Shown: positions 1 to 7,488 of the stretch, piece by piece | Layout of the letters: each line of letters starts with the position of its first letter | Numbering within the stretch: position 1 is the stretch's first letter | NCBI GenBank assembly: GCA_049241565.1 | Contig: JBMLQL010000025.1 | Span: forward strand, 1-64,000 | Direction of reading: 5' to 3' | DNA length: 64,000 nucleotides | Source of the DNA: DZBG01 sp049241565 | GTDB taxonomy: Bacteria > Bdellovibrionota > Bacteriovoracia > Bacteriovoracales > Bacteriovoracaceae | Program-made: the position numbers and the translations under genes | The notes under the pieces: generated by a model | What the model saw: only the letters and a program-made list of their open reading frames with translations | Database searches by the model: none | What the model was told of the DNA's origin: nothing

Positions 1-84
1 TGTTCTTAAAAGGTTTGCTGTGGAGTGTTCCACCACGAAGGGATGAGAGTCGAAATACTTAAGGGGATGGAAGGTAAAAAAAGA
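1..84. other. left edge, no gene recognised
   Basis: Two plus-strand frames are open from the edge, one to a TGA at 44 and one to a TAA at 60. Either could be the tail of a gene outside the window, but neither is long enough to judge. The run of seven A at 76-82 reads as U7 on the minus strand just after the tRNA-Asn gene and may be part of its termination signal. Confidence 0.4.
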
Positions 85-160
85 TGGCTGGGAAGGTGGG
101 AGTTGAACCCACGACCAATAGATTAACAGTCTACTGCGCTAACCACTGCGCCACTTCCCA
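85..160 (-). tRNA. tRNA-Asn (GTT)
   Basis: This is a 76-nt cloverleaf on the minus strand with an encoded CCA end (85-87). The acceptor arm TGGGAAG (154-160) pairs with CTTCCCA (89-95). The anticodon loop CTGTTAA gives anticodon GUU, and the T-arm carries GTTCGAA. It stands alone, with a promoter-like element about 30 nt upstream, and is followed on its strand by a U7 run. Confidence 0.95.
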
Positions 161-188
161 ACAATTTTTACCTTTTGAGGTGAATAGA

Positions 189-217
189 TTTATAAGGTCT
201 TGGGCCTCTTTTGTCTA
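189..217 (-). promoter_or_regulatory. candidate sigma70-type promoter of tRNA-Asn
   Basis: On the minus strand a TAGACA box (212-217) lies exactly 17 bp from a TATAAA box (189-194). The predicted start would be about 20 nt before the tRNA. The same TAGACA box with a 17-bp spacer recurs before secE. The -35 box overlaps the proposed TTG start of the plus-strand gene at 211, so the two transcription units are packed head to head. Confidence 0.55.
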
Positions 218-747
218 GTCAGAATTTTCAAATACCCGTTATTTGGCCAAAAAGCTCAAGTTTTTACCCGACTATTCCGATAGGCTTTTCGGAGGCTTAT
301 GTGCAAAAGGGTGATTCTTTAGTTCTTAAAATTTTACGCTTAATGTCGCAGGATGATATCCGTCAAATGACGGGATCTCAATATATCCAAAAGGCCGTAA
401 ACCTGCCTATGGCGGCCGGCGCTGAGGGGTTCTCTCAATGGGACAATCCACCACAGGAAAAGCCAAGACCTGAGTCTAAAAACAACGTCCTGAGTTTTCC
501 TAAGCGTGGGGTTGATCCTGAATCACATCCGGCGCCGGAAGAAGCACAAGAGGCGAGCCCTGAGGTCGAGCTCCATCTGCATCGAGATATGTTTAAAATT
601 CGAGATGAGCATCTTCTGCAGAAAGAAGGGGTGAAGCTTTATAAGCAGTCCGCTGAGGTGCATATGTATCGTGCTTCAAAAGAGAAGGGGAGCAAGCTTA
701 AGTTTGCTCACACTAACGGAGTTCTTATCAATAAGAAGCAAGATTAA
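211..747 (+). CDS. hypothetical protein, 178 aa
   Basis: No family is recognised. There is no signal peptide or clear membrane segment. The middle (about residues 75-120) is rich in Pro, Glu and Ala and probably disordered, and the C-terminal 50 residues are Lys/His-rich. The TTG start follows an in-frame TAA at 193, so the protein cannot begin much earlier. A weak AAGG lies about 13 nt upstream, and an internal start is possible. It converges on the AstA-like gene, and the two stops overlap by 4 nt. Confidence 0.6.
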   Translation: MSSQNFQIPVIWPKSSSFYPTIPIGFSEAYVQKGDSLVLKILRLMSQDDIRQMTGSQYIQKAVNLPMAAGAEGFSQWDNPPQEKPRPESKNNVLSFPKRGVDPESHPAPEEAQEASPEVELHLHRDMFKIRDEHLLQKEGVKLYKQSAEVHMYRASKEKGSKLKFAHTNGVLINKKQD

Positions 748-1766
748 AACGGGATCGCCGTCAGTGTCTGCTTTTCTAATTTAAATTTTGATTTTAATTC
801 ATCAGGGAGGGCCATCTCTCCCTGATCATTTATTGAAATCAGAGTTTTAGTCGCAAAAAAATCATACTGATCATTAGGAATTTTAATCAATACATCTTGG
901 GCTTTTTTTGGATCAAATTTAGCTTCAGGATTAAACGTCGCTTGAATTTTATTCTTAATTGGCTTTATGTCCTTAAGGTCACAGCGGTAGTGAGGTCCAC
1001 CATCAAAAGGATCAACTTCATAGGTGTATTTAAATCCAATTCCTTCAAGCATTTTTCTGACTGGCTCAGTATCTTTTCCTACTTTTCCAATGGCATCTCT
1101 GGTCTCAAAAGGCAGAAGTGTTTGATAAATATTTTCGGCAGGGTAGAGACTCAGAATGAATTCTTTATTTGAGCGACTGAGAATATCAGCTTCGTGGTAA
1201 TCCATATTCATGAATCGTCTTCCAATCGCCTCCCACAGAGGAGAGTTCCCTTTGTTATCAAATGGTGGCATGAGTTCAGAGTGAACAGATTTTTTAAATC
1301 TCTCTGGATTTAGTGCCATATAAAGAAAACGAACAAAAGAGAGTTGTTTACCAAGCTTTTCAGGATTTCCGCGAAACTCTGGGTTCACAATAAGGCCACC
1401 GATCTCTGTTGGTCCATCAGTGTCCAGACCAAGTTTAAGTGTGCCGTGGATGAATCCCGTATTAATCGTTTGAGAGAATTTACTTTCTTGTGAGACTTTT
1501 AAAAAGAAATGAGGCTCTTCTTCTGTTCCGTGCTGAGCATGAATCATACTACAGCCTAAAACTTCTCCTCGCTCATCATCTTCCAGAACAAAAATATAAT
1601 AGTTTTCGAAAAAGTCTTTAGATGGATTTTTAAAACTTTTGAGCGAGCTTTCAATTTTTCTTTCGATAATTTCTTGATCAGGCGGAAGATTAATAAACAC
1701 CACAAGATTGCTTAGATTATAGAGATCTTTTAAATCTTTCTCTGAAACTGAGCGAAGAATATACAT
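744..1766 (-). CDS. astA: arginine N-succinyltransferase-like protein (AstA family)
   Basis: AstA transfers succinyl from succinyl-CoA to the alpha-amino group of arginine, the first step of the AST arginine-degradation pathway. The 340-aa length is that of the family. Typical blocks are seen: the GLIVNPEFRGN acetyl-CoA-fold motif near residue 125, then ELMPPFDNKGNSPLWEAIG, MDYHEADILS, NKEFI, a Tyr-x4-LLP motif and VDPFDGGPHY near the C-terminus. An AGGA ribosome binding site lies 7 nt before the ATG. It follows the unknown gene at 1776-2519 by 9 nt, so the two are probably one operon. No other ast genes are nearby, so the true acyl substrate or pathway may differ. Confidence 0.8.
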   Translation of the reverse strand: MYILRSVSEKDLKDLYNLSNLVVFINLPPDQEIIERKIESSLKSFKNPSKDFFENYYIFVLEDDERGEVLGCSMIHAQHGTEEEPHFFLKVSQESKFSQTINTGFIHGTLKLGLDTDGPTEIGGLIVNPEFRGNPEKLGKQLSFVRFLYMALNPERFKKSVHSELMPPFDNKGNSPLWEAIGRRFMNMDYHEADILSRSNKEFILSLYPAENIYQTLLPFETRDAIGKVGKDTEPVRKMLEGIGFKYTYEVDPFDGGPHYRCDLKDIKPIKNKIQATFNPEAKFDPKKAQDVLIKIPNDQYDFFATKTLISINDQGEMALPDELKSKFKLEKQTLTAIPF

Positions 1767-1775
1767 GCAAGAATC

Positions 1776-2519
1776 CTAGTTAATTTCGAGACCTTTTTTC
1801 CACTGCTCAAAAACCGATGTTGGCCAGCTGAGAGGGATGCTCATCCATAATTCATCTGATTGACGAGAAACTGAGAAGCCACTGTTTTTAAGTTTTTGCT
1901 CAAGGTCGTTATTCATTGATGATTTCAATTTAAAAATCAGTCCCTCAACTTCTAACTTTTCAAGAGGTAACTCGGCAAGTGCTTCTTTGATATTTTGCTG
2001 AAGCTTTTGAATTTTTCCTTCTGGACGCCACAGATCATAGCTGAAGAAAAAACTTACAGTTTCATCTAGGAGTGTCATAGAAAATGATATAGGGGCAGCT
2101 GAGTGGTCCTTTTCGGAGACGACGAGAGTCAAATAGCCTGGCCAGTCTAAAATTTGTGGATAAGTTTTGTTGTTATCCACTAAACGAGTATTCCAAATGT
2201 GGATAAGTGAAAAAATTGGCCATTGTTTGCTTTCAGAATAGTAAGAGTTTAATTCATTGGTCGAATTAAAAACGGAAACGAATAAATCTCGTCCATGGAG
2301 TTCTTTAAGAGTTTTTTGCAGTTCTTTGACCAATTGAAGCTCTTTGGTAAGAGCAAAACCATTTTGAAGCGCAGCTTGATGAAGGAATTTTTTTACTAAG
2401 CGTGGATGTGTTGGCCCAAAGGAGTGTTCACGCCCTAAACTTAAATCAAAATCCTCTGGTATAACCTGATGAGCATGATCAATCACTAATTCTGAAAAAT
2501 ACTGTTCTCTAAAGGACAT
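1776..2519 (-). CDS. hypothetical protein, 247 aa
   Basis: I do not recognise this protein. It looks soluble and cytoplasmic, with no signal peptide or membrane segment. Residues 50-75 are a Lys/Glu/Leu-rich probable helix, and Trp and aromatic residues are frequent. The C-terminal third ends in a WMSIPLSWP block. It is read just ahead of the AstA-like gene with a 9-nt gap, which suggests joint expression and perhaps a role in the same amino-acid pathway. That link is inference only. Confidence 0.7.
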   Translation of the reverse strand: MSFREQYFSELVIDHAHQVIPEDFDLSLGREHSFGPTHPRLVKKFLHQAALQNGFALTKELQLVKELQKTLKELHGRDLFVSVFNSTNELNSYYSESKQWPIFSLIHIWNTRLVDNNKTYPQILDWPGYLTLVVSEKDHSAAPISFSMTLLDETVSFFFSYDLWRPEGKIQKLQQNIKEALAELPLEKLEVEGLIFKLKSSMNNDLEQKLKNSGFSVSRQSDELWMSIPLSWPTSVFEQWKKGLEIN

Positions 2520-2566
2520 GCCAAACCCTTGCCTTCCATTCTCTCGATAGGGATAATAGTCTCTAT

Positions 2567-3256
2567 TTGGAGGATACTACTATCAAAGATGAATTGAAAA
2601 CCTACCAAGAACTTTGGAATGCTAAGGATTATCAAAAGGCCCTTGATTGGCTTGAGAAAAATCCTTCTGTCTTTGGTTCTGAAACGTGGCACTATAATCT
2701 TGCGACCACATATGGCCAGTTAGGTGAATTAGCGGAAGCCCGTTATCATTTTGAGCAATCTTACCAATTAGGTAAGCGCGATGAAAAGATGGCCGAAAGT
2801 TTAAAGTGGATTCATAAGCAGGGTGAGGCTGATCGTTGGGAAACACTTTCGAGCTGGACTGATTATGTTTATAAATTTTTAATCTATAGGCCTCAGTATT
2901 TTTTCTCTCAATTGACACTGGTTTTTCTGGCCCTCGGTTTTGGTCTGTATGCGATTAAAAAATTCAAAAAGAAAGGTCTAGGGCTTTTCATGATCCTTGC
3001 ACTGATTTCTACAAGTCTTGGTTATATCGTAAGTGATAATAAATTAGTGGTGACAAAAACAGCCGTGGAAATTTATCGCGGCCCCTCGCAAATTTTTGAT
3101 TTTCAAGAAGTTCCCGCCGGCGTGATGCTTTTTCTGAAGCCATATGGAACTCAGTATAAAGTGCTCTATCCATCAAGTGCTGAAGGGTGGATTCTTAAAC
3201 AACCTCAATACGAAATAAGGCAAGGATCAATATGGGATCTTATGAGTCAGAAGTAA
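2567..3256 (+). CDS. TPR membrane protein with C-terminal SH3-like domain
   Basis: Residues 10-85 contain TPR-type helical pairs (WHYNLATTYGQLGELAEARY). Two membrane segments follow at about 107-127 and 135-152. The region after about residue 155 resembles a bacterial SH3 domain (VEIYRGPS ... AEGWILK). The architecture resembles BatE-like proteins, which have TPR, membrane and SH3-like parts, but the function is unknown. The start is uncertain. TTG at 2567 has only a weak upstream site, and a GGAGG at 2569-2573 lies inside the frame with no good start 5-9 nt after it. The end overlaps the next gene by 25 nt. Confidence 0.75.
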   Translation: MEDTTIKDELKTYQELWNAKDYQKALDWLEKNPSVFGSETWHYNLATTYGQLGELAEARYHFEQSYQLGKRDEKMAESLKWIHKQGEADRWETLSSWTDYVYKFLIYRPQYFFSQLTLVFLALGFGLYAIKKFKKKGLGLFMILALISTSLGYIVSDNKLVVTKTAVEIYRGPSQIFDFQEVPAGVMLFLKPYGTQYKVLYPSSAEGWILKQPQYEIRQGSIWDLMSQK

Positions 3257-3852
3257 AAGAAGAGATGAGCAAAGGCAAAAGAGTGGATGGAAAACTTGAT
3301 ATTACATTGATCAAGTTTGTTTGTCAGACATCTCCTTTGACACTCAATAAAACTGAAAACCTTCCACACTTTTTTAAGAAAGTGGCCTTGCTGAATTCAT
3401 TCTCTGATCGAGAAGTTTGGCAATTGTCGAAGTTTCTTCACCGCCGTGAATTTCGTGTGGATGAAGTTGTTTTTCGCCAAGGCGATTCTGGCTACGGCTT
3501 TTATTTTATATTTAGTGGAGCAGTTAATGTCATGGCCGATCTTGGGGCCAAAGTTGATAATCCGAACGGTGAACTTGTTGTTCAATTAAAACAGCACCAG
3601 TATTTTGGAGAGATGGGACTTCTAGAAGATTTCAATCGTCGTAGTGCGACTGTTATTGCGAGTGAAAAGACAGTTCTTCTTGGTTTGTTTAAACCAGACT
3701 TGGAAGATCTCATTGAAACTTATCCTATTGTGGGAGCAAAGTTTTTAAGAGAAATTTCTTTGGTGATGGCGACGAGAATGAGTCAATTGTCCGAGGAGTT
3801 AATGACCTTGAAGAAAAAAGTAAATGAATATGAAGGCAAGGCCAATTCATGA
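3232..3852 (+). CDS. cyclic nucleotide-binding domain protein
   Basis: A cNMP-binding (CRP-like) domain spans about residues 45-165. It has a phosphate-binding-cassette-like stretch (FGEMGLLEDFNRRSATVIA) and the usual GDSGYGFYFIFSG strand-turn. No helix-turn-helix DNA-binding domain follows. The C-terminus is a short probable coiled coil (LSEELMTLKKKVNEYE), so it is more likely a signalling or adaptor protein than a transcription factor. An AAGGA site lies 6 nt before the ATG. The start lies within the preceding TPR gene, and its stop overlaps the next start as ATGA, indicating translational coupling. Confidence 0.85.
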   Translation: MGSYESEVKEEMSKGKRVDGKLDITLIKFVCQTSPLTLNKTENLPHFFKKVALLNSFSDREVWQLSKFLHRREFRVDEVVFRQGDSGYGFYFIFSGAVNVMADLGAKVDNPNGELVVQLKQHQYFGEMGLLEDFNRRSATVIASEKTVLLGLFKPDLEDLIETYPIVGAKFLREISLVMATRMSQLSEELMTLKKKVNEYEGKANS

Positions 3853-4880
3853 ATACAAGTCGCGAGAAAATTCGGCATTATCTTTTTTTTACTTCTATTT
3901 TTTTAATTATTGGTTTTGGTATTTTGTTTCCAAGACTCTCTCTCCCTTTTGGACTGGCCTATATCATTTATGCTATGGTGAAGCCTTTGAAAAAATTCAT
4001 CGAAAAACAAGAACCCGCTCGCAAGAAGATTTATACGGCAGGCATTCTTCTTATCAATGCCTTAATCCTTGTTCCTCTTATTTATTCTCTTTTAACAATT
4101 GATACAGATATTCAGGATTTAAAAAATCAATTACCTCGAATCCAATCTGTGATTGAATTAAAATACTATAATTTCCGTCTGTGGTTGAATCAGTCTTTTG
4201 GAATTGAACTCAAGGCCAATTTAGTTTCTCAAATGGCAGCTTCTCTCCAGGCGCGATCAGAAAAATTTCTAGTTAAGATTCCAACTTTTTTATCAAGCGC
4301 TCTGGAATGGGTCATTCTTCTTCCACTTTTTTTATACTTCTTCTTTTCTGAAAGCCATAAAGTGAAAGAACTTCTTCTGGCCTATATCCCTAATCCACTT
4401 TTTGAAAAAACCTATGTTCTTTATCATCAGTTCAATACAAAATTTTCTGATTATATTATGGCCAAATTTATTGAGGCTACACTGATTGGAGTGAGCATTG
4501 CCATTGGTCTGGCAATTATTGGTGTGCCTTACTGGCCCCTGCTCGCACTCTTTGCAGGAATTACAAATATTCTTCCTTATATCGGTCCCGTTCTCGGTTT
4601 TATTCCGGCCTTATTGGTAACATTCTTAGTTCCAGAAGCCTCAGACCAGCTTTTTGTGGTGAGTATGGTGTATTTGGTGGCCAATGCCATTGATATGTTT
4701 CTAGTTTTTCCACTTCTTGTTTCAAAGATAGTGAATTTACATCCTATTCTTGTTATCGTGAGTGTTATTGTAGGTTCACAACTAGGTGGCGTTGTGGGGA
4801 TGATTATCTGTATTCCTATAACTGCTTTTATTAAACTTTTGGTCATTGAAATATACAAAGACCTCTACTACCAATACTAA
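3849..4880 (+). CDS. AI-2E family transporter (PerM/YdiK-like)
   Basis: This is a 343-aa polytopic inner-membrane protein of the AI-2E transporter family (PF01594). N-terminal membrane segments lie at about 12-30 and 58-78, followed by a loop. A C-terminal group of segments (about 150-170, 200-300 and 305-330) contains the typical GITNILPYIGPVLGFIPALL block. Members are linked to export of small molecules or ions, and the substrate here cannot be told. Its ATG overlaps the stop of the cyclic-nucleotide-binding gene (ATGA). bamD follows after 3 nt. Confidence 0.9.
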   Translation: MNTSREKIRHYLFFTSIFLIIGFGILFPRLSLPFGLAYIIYAMVKPLKKFIEKQEPARKKIYTAGILLINALILVPLIYSLLTIDTDIQDLKNQLPRIQSVIELKYYNFRLWLNQSFGIELKANLVSQMAASLQARSEKFLVKIPTFLSSALEWVILLPLFLYFFFSESHKVKELLLAYIPNPLFEKTYVLYHQFNTKFSDYIMAKFIEATLIGVSIAIGLAIIGVPYWPLLALFAGITNILPYIGPVLGFIPALLVTFLVPEASDQLFVVSMVYLVANAIDMFLVFPLLVSKIVNLHPILVIVSVIVGSQLGGVVGMIICIPITAFIKLLVIEIYKDLYYQY

Positions 4881-4883
4881 ATT

Positions 4884-5657
4884 ATGAAATATTTATTCTT
4901 TATTTTTATTGTTCTTGCCGGCTGTTCTTCTGATAAACCTGAAGGACGAACGGAAGCTGAAGTCCTCTACAAAGAGGCAGAAGAGTTAATGAGCTCTGAG
5001 CGCTATATTCTGGCCACTGAAAAGCTGAATATCATCAAAACTCAGCATCCTTATAGTTTTTATGCGACTCCGGCCGAACTTATGCAGGCAGATATCCTGT
5101 ACCTTCAGGAGAGTTTTGTGGAAGCGGCGGCTTCATATATTTTGTTTAGAGATTTTCATCCCCGTCACGAAAAAATTCCGTACGTAGTTTTTAAAATTGC
5201 TGAGTCTTATTTTAAACAAATTCCAGATACTATCGATCGCGACCTTGAACCCGCGGTTGAGGCCGTAAGGTACTATGAAGAAGTGATGGCCAAGTACCCT
5301 GATTCTAGTTACAAGCTCGAAGCGGAGACCAGAATCAAAGAGTGTAACGACATGCTTCGCCAGAAAGATCAGTACATCGCAGACTTCTATTTCAAAACTG
5401 ATGTCTTTGGAGCCGCCAGATACTGGTATCTAGATATTCTCAATAATCATGTGAGTGGAAAAATTAGACGCCATTCCATGGAGAGAATCGTAAGATCAAG
5501 CTACGAGCTCAAAGAATATCAGGCCTGTATAAATTACGCAGAAAAATTTTATGAGTTGGTTGATAAAAAGACTAAGAAAGTCATACAATCAATAAAAGAC
5601 AAATGTACTAACGAAGAGGCTTCCGCCGCTGCAACCGAGTCCACACAGGAGAGCTGA
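4884..5657 (+). CDS. bamD: outer membrane assembly lipoprotein BamD
   Basis: BamD is the essential lipoprotein partner of BamA in the beta-barrel assembly machine, on the periplasmic face of the outer membrane. A lipoprotein signal peptide ends in the lipobox LAGC (Cys14). The mature 240 residues are TPR-like helical repeats with the BamD-type beginning (EAEVLYKEAEELMSSERYI ... HPYSFYATPAEL). The length matches the family. It is tightly packed between the AI-2E transporter (3 nt) and a TPR gene (1 nt), so the cluster is probably one operon. Confidence 0.9.
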   Translation: MKYLFFIFIVLAGCSSDKPEGRTEAEVLYKEAEELMSSERYILATEKLNIIKTQHPYSFYATPAELMQADILYLQESFVEAAASYILFRDFHPRHEKIPYVVFKIAESYFKQIPDTIDRDLEPAVEAVRYYEEVMAKYPDSSYKLEAETRIKECNDMLRQKDQYIADFYFKTDVFGAARYWYLDILNNHVSGKIRRHSMERIVRSSYELKEYQACINYAEKFYELVDKKTKKVIQSIKDKCTNEEASAAATESTQES

Positions 5658-5658
5658 G

Positions 5659-6390
5659 TTGGAAAATTTCAAACAATCTGATCTGTTAAAAAAAGCGAAA
5701 GACGCCTTTCAGAAAAATGATCTGAAGACGGCGAGTTTGATTTTAAATGAACTCATTGAACTTAATCCTTCTCATACGGAAGGTTATTTTTATCTAGCTA
5801 ATGTTTTTCACCTAAGAGGGGAGATTGGGAAGGCGATTAAAGGCTTTAATCGCGTGCTTGAGCTTGACCCTAACCACACTGATGCCTCGATCTCGCTTTC
5901 AGTCCTTTTAAATGATATTGGCCGTTATGAAGAGGCGAAAAATATCTTTGAGAAAGCAAATAACCATGTGAAGAATTCTCAAAATCAAGGGGTTACTGAT
6001 CCACACTTGAATAAGAAGTTTTCTTTAAAGCATTACGAACTTGCTGAGTCTTATGCTTCTTATAATCGCTTTGATGAGGCCCTGTTCGAATATAATAAAT
6101 CAATTAATCTTGATCCTGATAATCTAGAAATCCGCATTAAAGTAGCGAAGCTCTATTCAAAGAAAGGGTTCACTTCAAAGTCTTTTGAAGAGCTCAAAAA
6201 ATTAAAGAATGAGCATCCTGGATATATCCCGGCCCGCATTGCTTTAGGTCTTCTTTATTATGGATCAGGCAATATCATTGAAGCTCAGGCGGAGTGGCAA
6301 AACGTTTTGTCTCGTGAACCAAATCACCAAGAGGCCATGATGTATATTGGTCTTTCTCGTGGGGCCACAGAGACAAATATTTCGATGTAA
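5659..6390 (+). CDS. tetratricopeptide repeat protein
   Basis: About six TPR units cover most of the 243 residues, for example EGYFYLANVFHLRGEIGKAI and FDEALFEYNKSINLDPDN. There is no signal peptide, so it is probably a cytoplasmic protein-interaction scaffold. Its partner is unknown. The TTG start lies 1 nt after the bamD stop, with AGGAG 8 nt upstream inside bamD, which supports coupled translation. A hairpin terminator follows at 6421. Confidence 0.85.
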   Translation: MENFKQSDLLKKAKDAFQKNDLKTASLILNELIELNPSHTEGYFYLANVFHLRGEIGKAIKGFNRVLELDPNHTDASISLSVLLNDIGRYEEAKNIFEKANNHVKNSQNQGVTDPHLNKKFSLKHYELAESYASYNRFDEALFEYNKSINLDPDNLEIRIKVAKLYSKKGFTSKSFEELKKLKNEHPGYIPARIALGLLYYGSGNIIEAQAEWQNVLSREPNHQEAMMYIGLSRGATETNISM

Positions 6391-6420
6391 GTGATGACTA
6401 ACTTTTAGATTTTAGATCAT

Positions 6421-6450
6421 AAAAAAAGCCACTCATTGAGTGGCTTTTTT
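6421..6450. terminator. bidirectional intrinsic terminator
   Basis: A GC-containing inverted repeat (AGCCACTCA against TGAGTGGCT) is flanked by A7 on the left and T6 on the right, so it can terminate in both directions. It lies between the end of the plus-strand TPR gene and the end of the minus-strand fliW gene. Confidence 0.9.
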
Positions 6451-6472
6451 ATTATTAACTTTTTAATTTTGA

Positions 6473-7027
6473 TTAAGCTTCAGCAGTTGTCGCGCGGTTA
6501 GCAGTTGAAGCTGGTTTGAATTCTCCGGCCTCAAGAGCAATGCTTGGCTCATAATTCGTACGCTTCGAATCATCAGATGAGAAGTTTACGATATAAGTTT
6601 TAAGCTCTTTGTACATTTCGTGTTTCACAGACAATTTTGAATCTTGAAGAACGATTTGTTTTCCAATTTTCTTTTGTGAGTTGATAACCACTGGTGCTTT
6701 GATGTTAGCAGACATTTCAGTTACATTCGCTGGGATTGTAAGAATGCTGTAAAGCTTTGCATTATTCAAAGCTTCTAGTTCTAATCCGTTAAGATCAGCT
6801 GGAAGAAGTTTTGCAATATAATCTGGCTTAAAGATTTTTGGTTCGATGATTGGGAAAGCCACTTTCTCGTCTTCAATTGATTGAAGCCAAAGGATAAGTG
6901 TGCTGTCACCTGGGTCAACAACGAAATACTTTTTAAGGTTTTCGAAGCCGAGAAGCCCTTCAGGGAAGGCGACAATATCTGTTGGGTTTACGTCCAGTTC
7001 CCCAAATCTTGATGTATTAACTTTCAC
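6473..7027 (-). CDS. fliW: flagellar assembly factor FliW
   Basis: FliW binds CsrA and relieves its repression of flagellin translation, coupling flagellin level to assembly. The FliW signature is clear: RFGELDV near the start, then FPEGLLGFENLKKYFVVDPGD and LQSIEDEKVAFPII. At 184 aa it is longer than the usual 130-155, with a Lys/Ala-rich tail beyond residue 150. The start is GTG, with GGAGGAT 5 nt before it. It lies directly after csrA on the same strand but has its own promoter-like sequence with an inverted repeat. Confidence 0.93.
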   Translation of the reverse strand: MKVNTSRFGELDVNPTDIVAFPEGLLGFENLKKYFVVDPGDSTLILWLQSIEDEKVAFPIIEPKIFKPDYIAKLLPADLNGLELEALNNAKLYSILTIPANVTEMSANIKAPVVINSQKKIGKQIVLQDSKLSVKHEMYKELKTYIVNFSSDDSKRTNYEPSIALEAGEFKPASTANRATTAEA

Positions 7028-7047
7028 GGATTATCCTCCAAAATGAA

Positions 7048-7068
7048 ATGGTAAGGTATTCTTACCAT
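7048..7068. repeat. inverted repeat over the fliW promoter -10/+1
   Basis: A perfect 8-bp inverted repeat (ATGGTAAG and CTTACCAT) has a 5-nt spacer. It covers part of the predicted -10 box of fliW and the predicted transcription start. It could be an operator for a dimeric repressor or a hairpin at the very 5' end of the mRNA. There is no T-run, so it is not a terminator. Confidence 0.6.
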
Positions 7069-7091
7069 AGCATCTTGATGTTACCAGTCAA
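7064..7091 (-). promoter_or_regulatory. candidate sigma70-type promoter of fliW
   Basis: On the minus strand TTGACT (7086-7091) and TATGGT (7064-7069) are separated by 16 bp in the gap between csrA and fliW. This would let fliW be made independently of csrA. Confidence 0.55.
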
Positions 7092-7116
7092 TACTTAAAA
7101 TGTGCAAGGAGGAAAA

Positions 7117-7347
7117 TTATTTCTTCTTGAGCTCTTCGCCTAGACGACCTATGTCATCCATACTGGTTTGAACCGCTTCGGTGTTTTGGTCTTGAATGGC
7201 CTGGTAGACTTCCTCACGATGGATTTTAGTCTCTTTAGGCGCTTTGATACCTAAACGTACTTGTTTACCTTTTATCTGCACCACAACAATCTTGATATTA
7301 TCGTCAATTGCGATGCTTTCTCCTAGCTTCCTTGTTAGAACGAGCAT
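7117..7347 (-). CDS. csrA: carbon storage/translation regulator CsrA
   Basis: CsrA is a small dimeric RNA-binding protein that blocks ribosome access at GGA motifs. The 76-aa sequence is typical, beginning MLVLTRKLGESI, with the core VRLGIKAPKE and the RNA-contacting IHREEVY. The C-terminal tail, about 15 residues past the core, is moderately long. It lies between the flagellar operon and fliW on the same strand, as in many bacteria where CsrA controls flagellin. Confidence 0.96.
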   Translation of the reverse strand: MLVLTRKLGESIAIDDNIKIVVVQIKGKQVRLGIKAPKETKIHREEVYQAIQDQNTEAVQTSMDDIGRLGEELKKK

Positions 7348-7352
7348 TATCT

Positions 7353-7362
7353 AAATCCTTGT
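7353..7362 (-). promoter_or_regulatory. CsrA-site-like motif over the csrA ribosome binding site
   Basis: On the minus strand the leader reads ACAAGGATTT, 8 of 10 positions close to the CsrA consensus core ACARGGAUGU. Its AAGGA is also the ribosome binding site, 8 nt before the csrA ATG. Autorepression by CsrA would follow, but this is inferred from sequence only. Confidence 0.5.
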
Positions 7363-7420
7363 GAGTTCTTTAGGTAGAGTCAAATTTCTGACTGACTCAA
7401 TAAACTTACTATTGGCAGTG

Positions 7421-7448
7421 TGTATAACAGTTTGAAAGAGATTTGCAA
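7421..7448 (-). promoter_or_regulatory. candidate sigma70-type promoter of csrA
   Basis: On the minus strand TTGCAA (7443-7448) and TATACA (7421-7426) are spaced by 16 bp, in the 141-bp gap between flgL and csrA. It would separate csrA expression from the upstream flagellar operon. Confidence 0.55.
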
Positions 7449-7488
7449 GGATTTTATCGAAAAAAGGTTAAGACTTTGTAAGAAATTC

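Noticed and set aside
1..62. A frame open from the left edge to 62 as the end of a gene
   Set aside because: Only 19 codons, with another frame also open; there is no way to tell a gene tail from chance.
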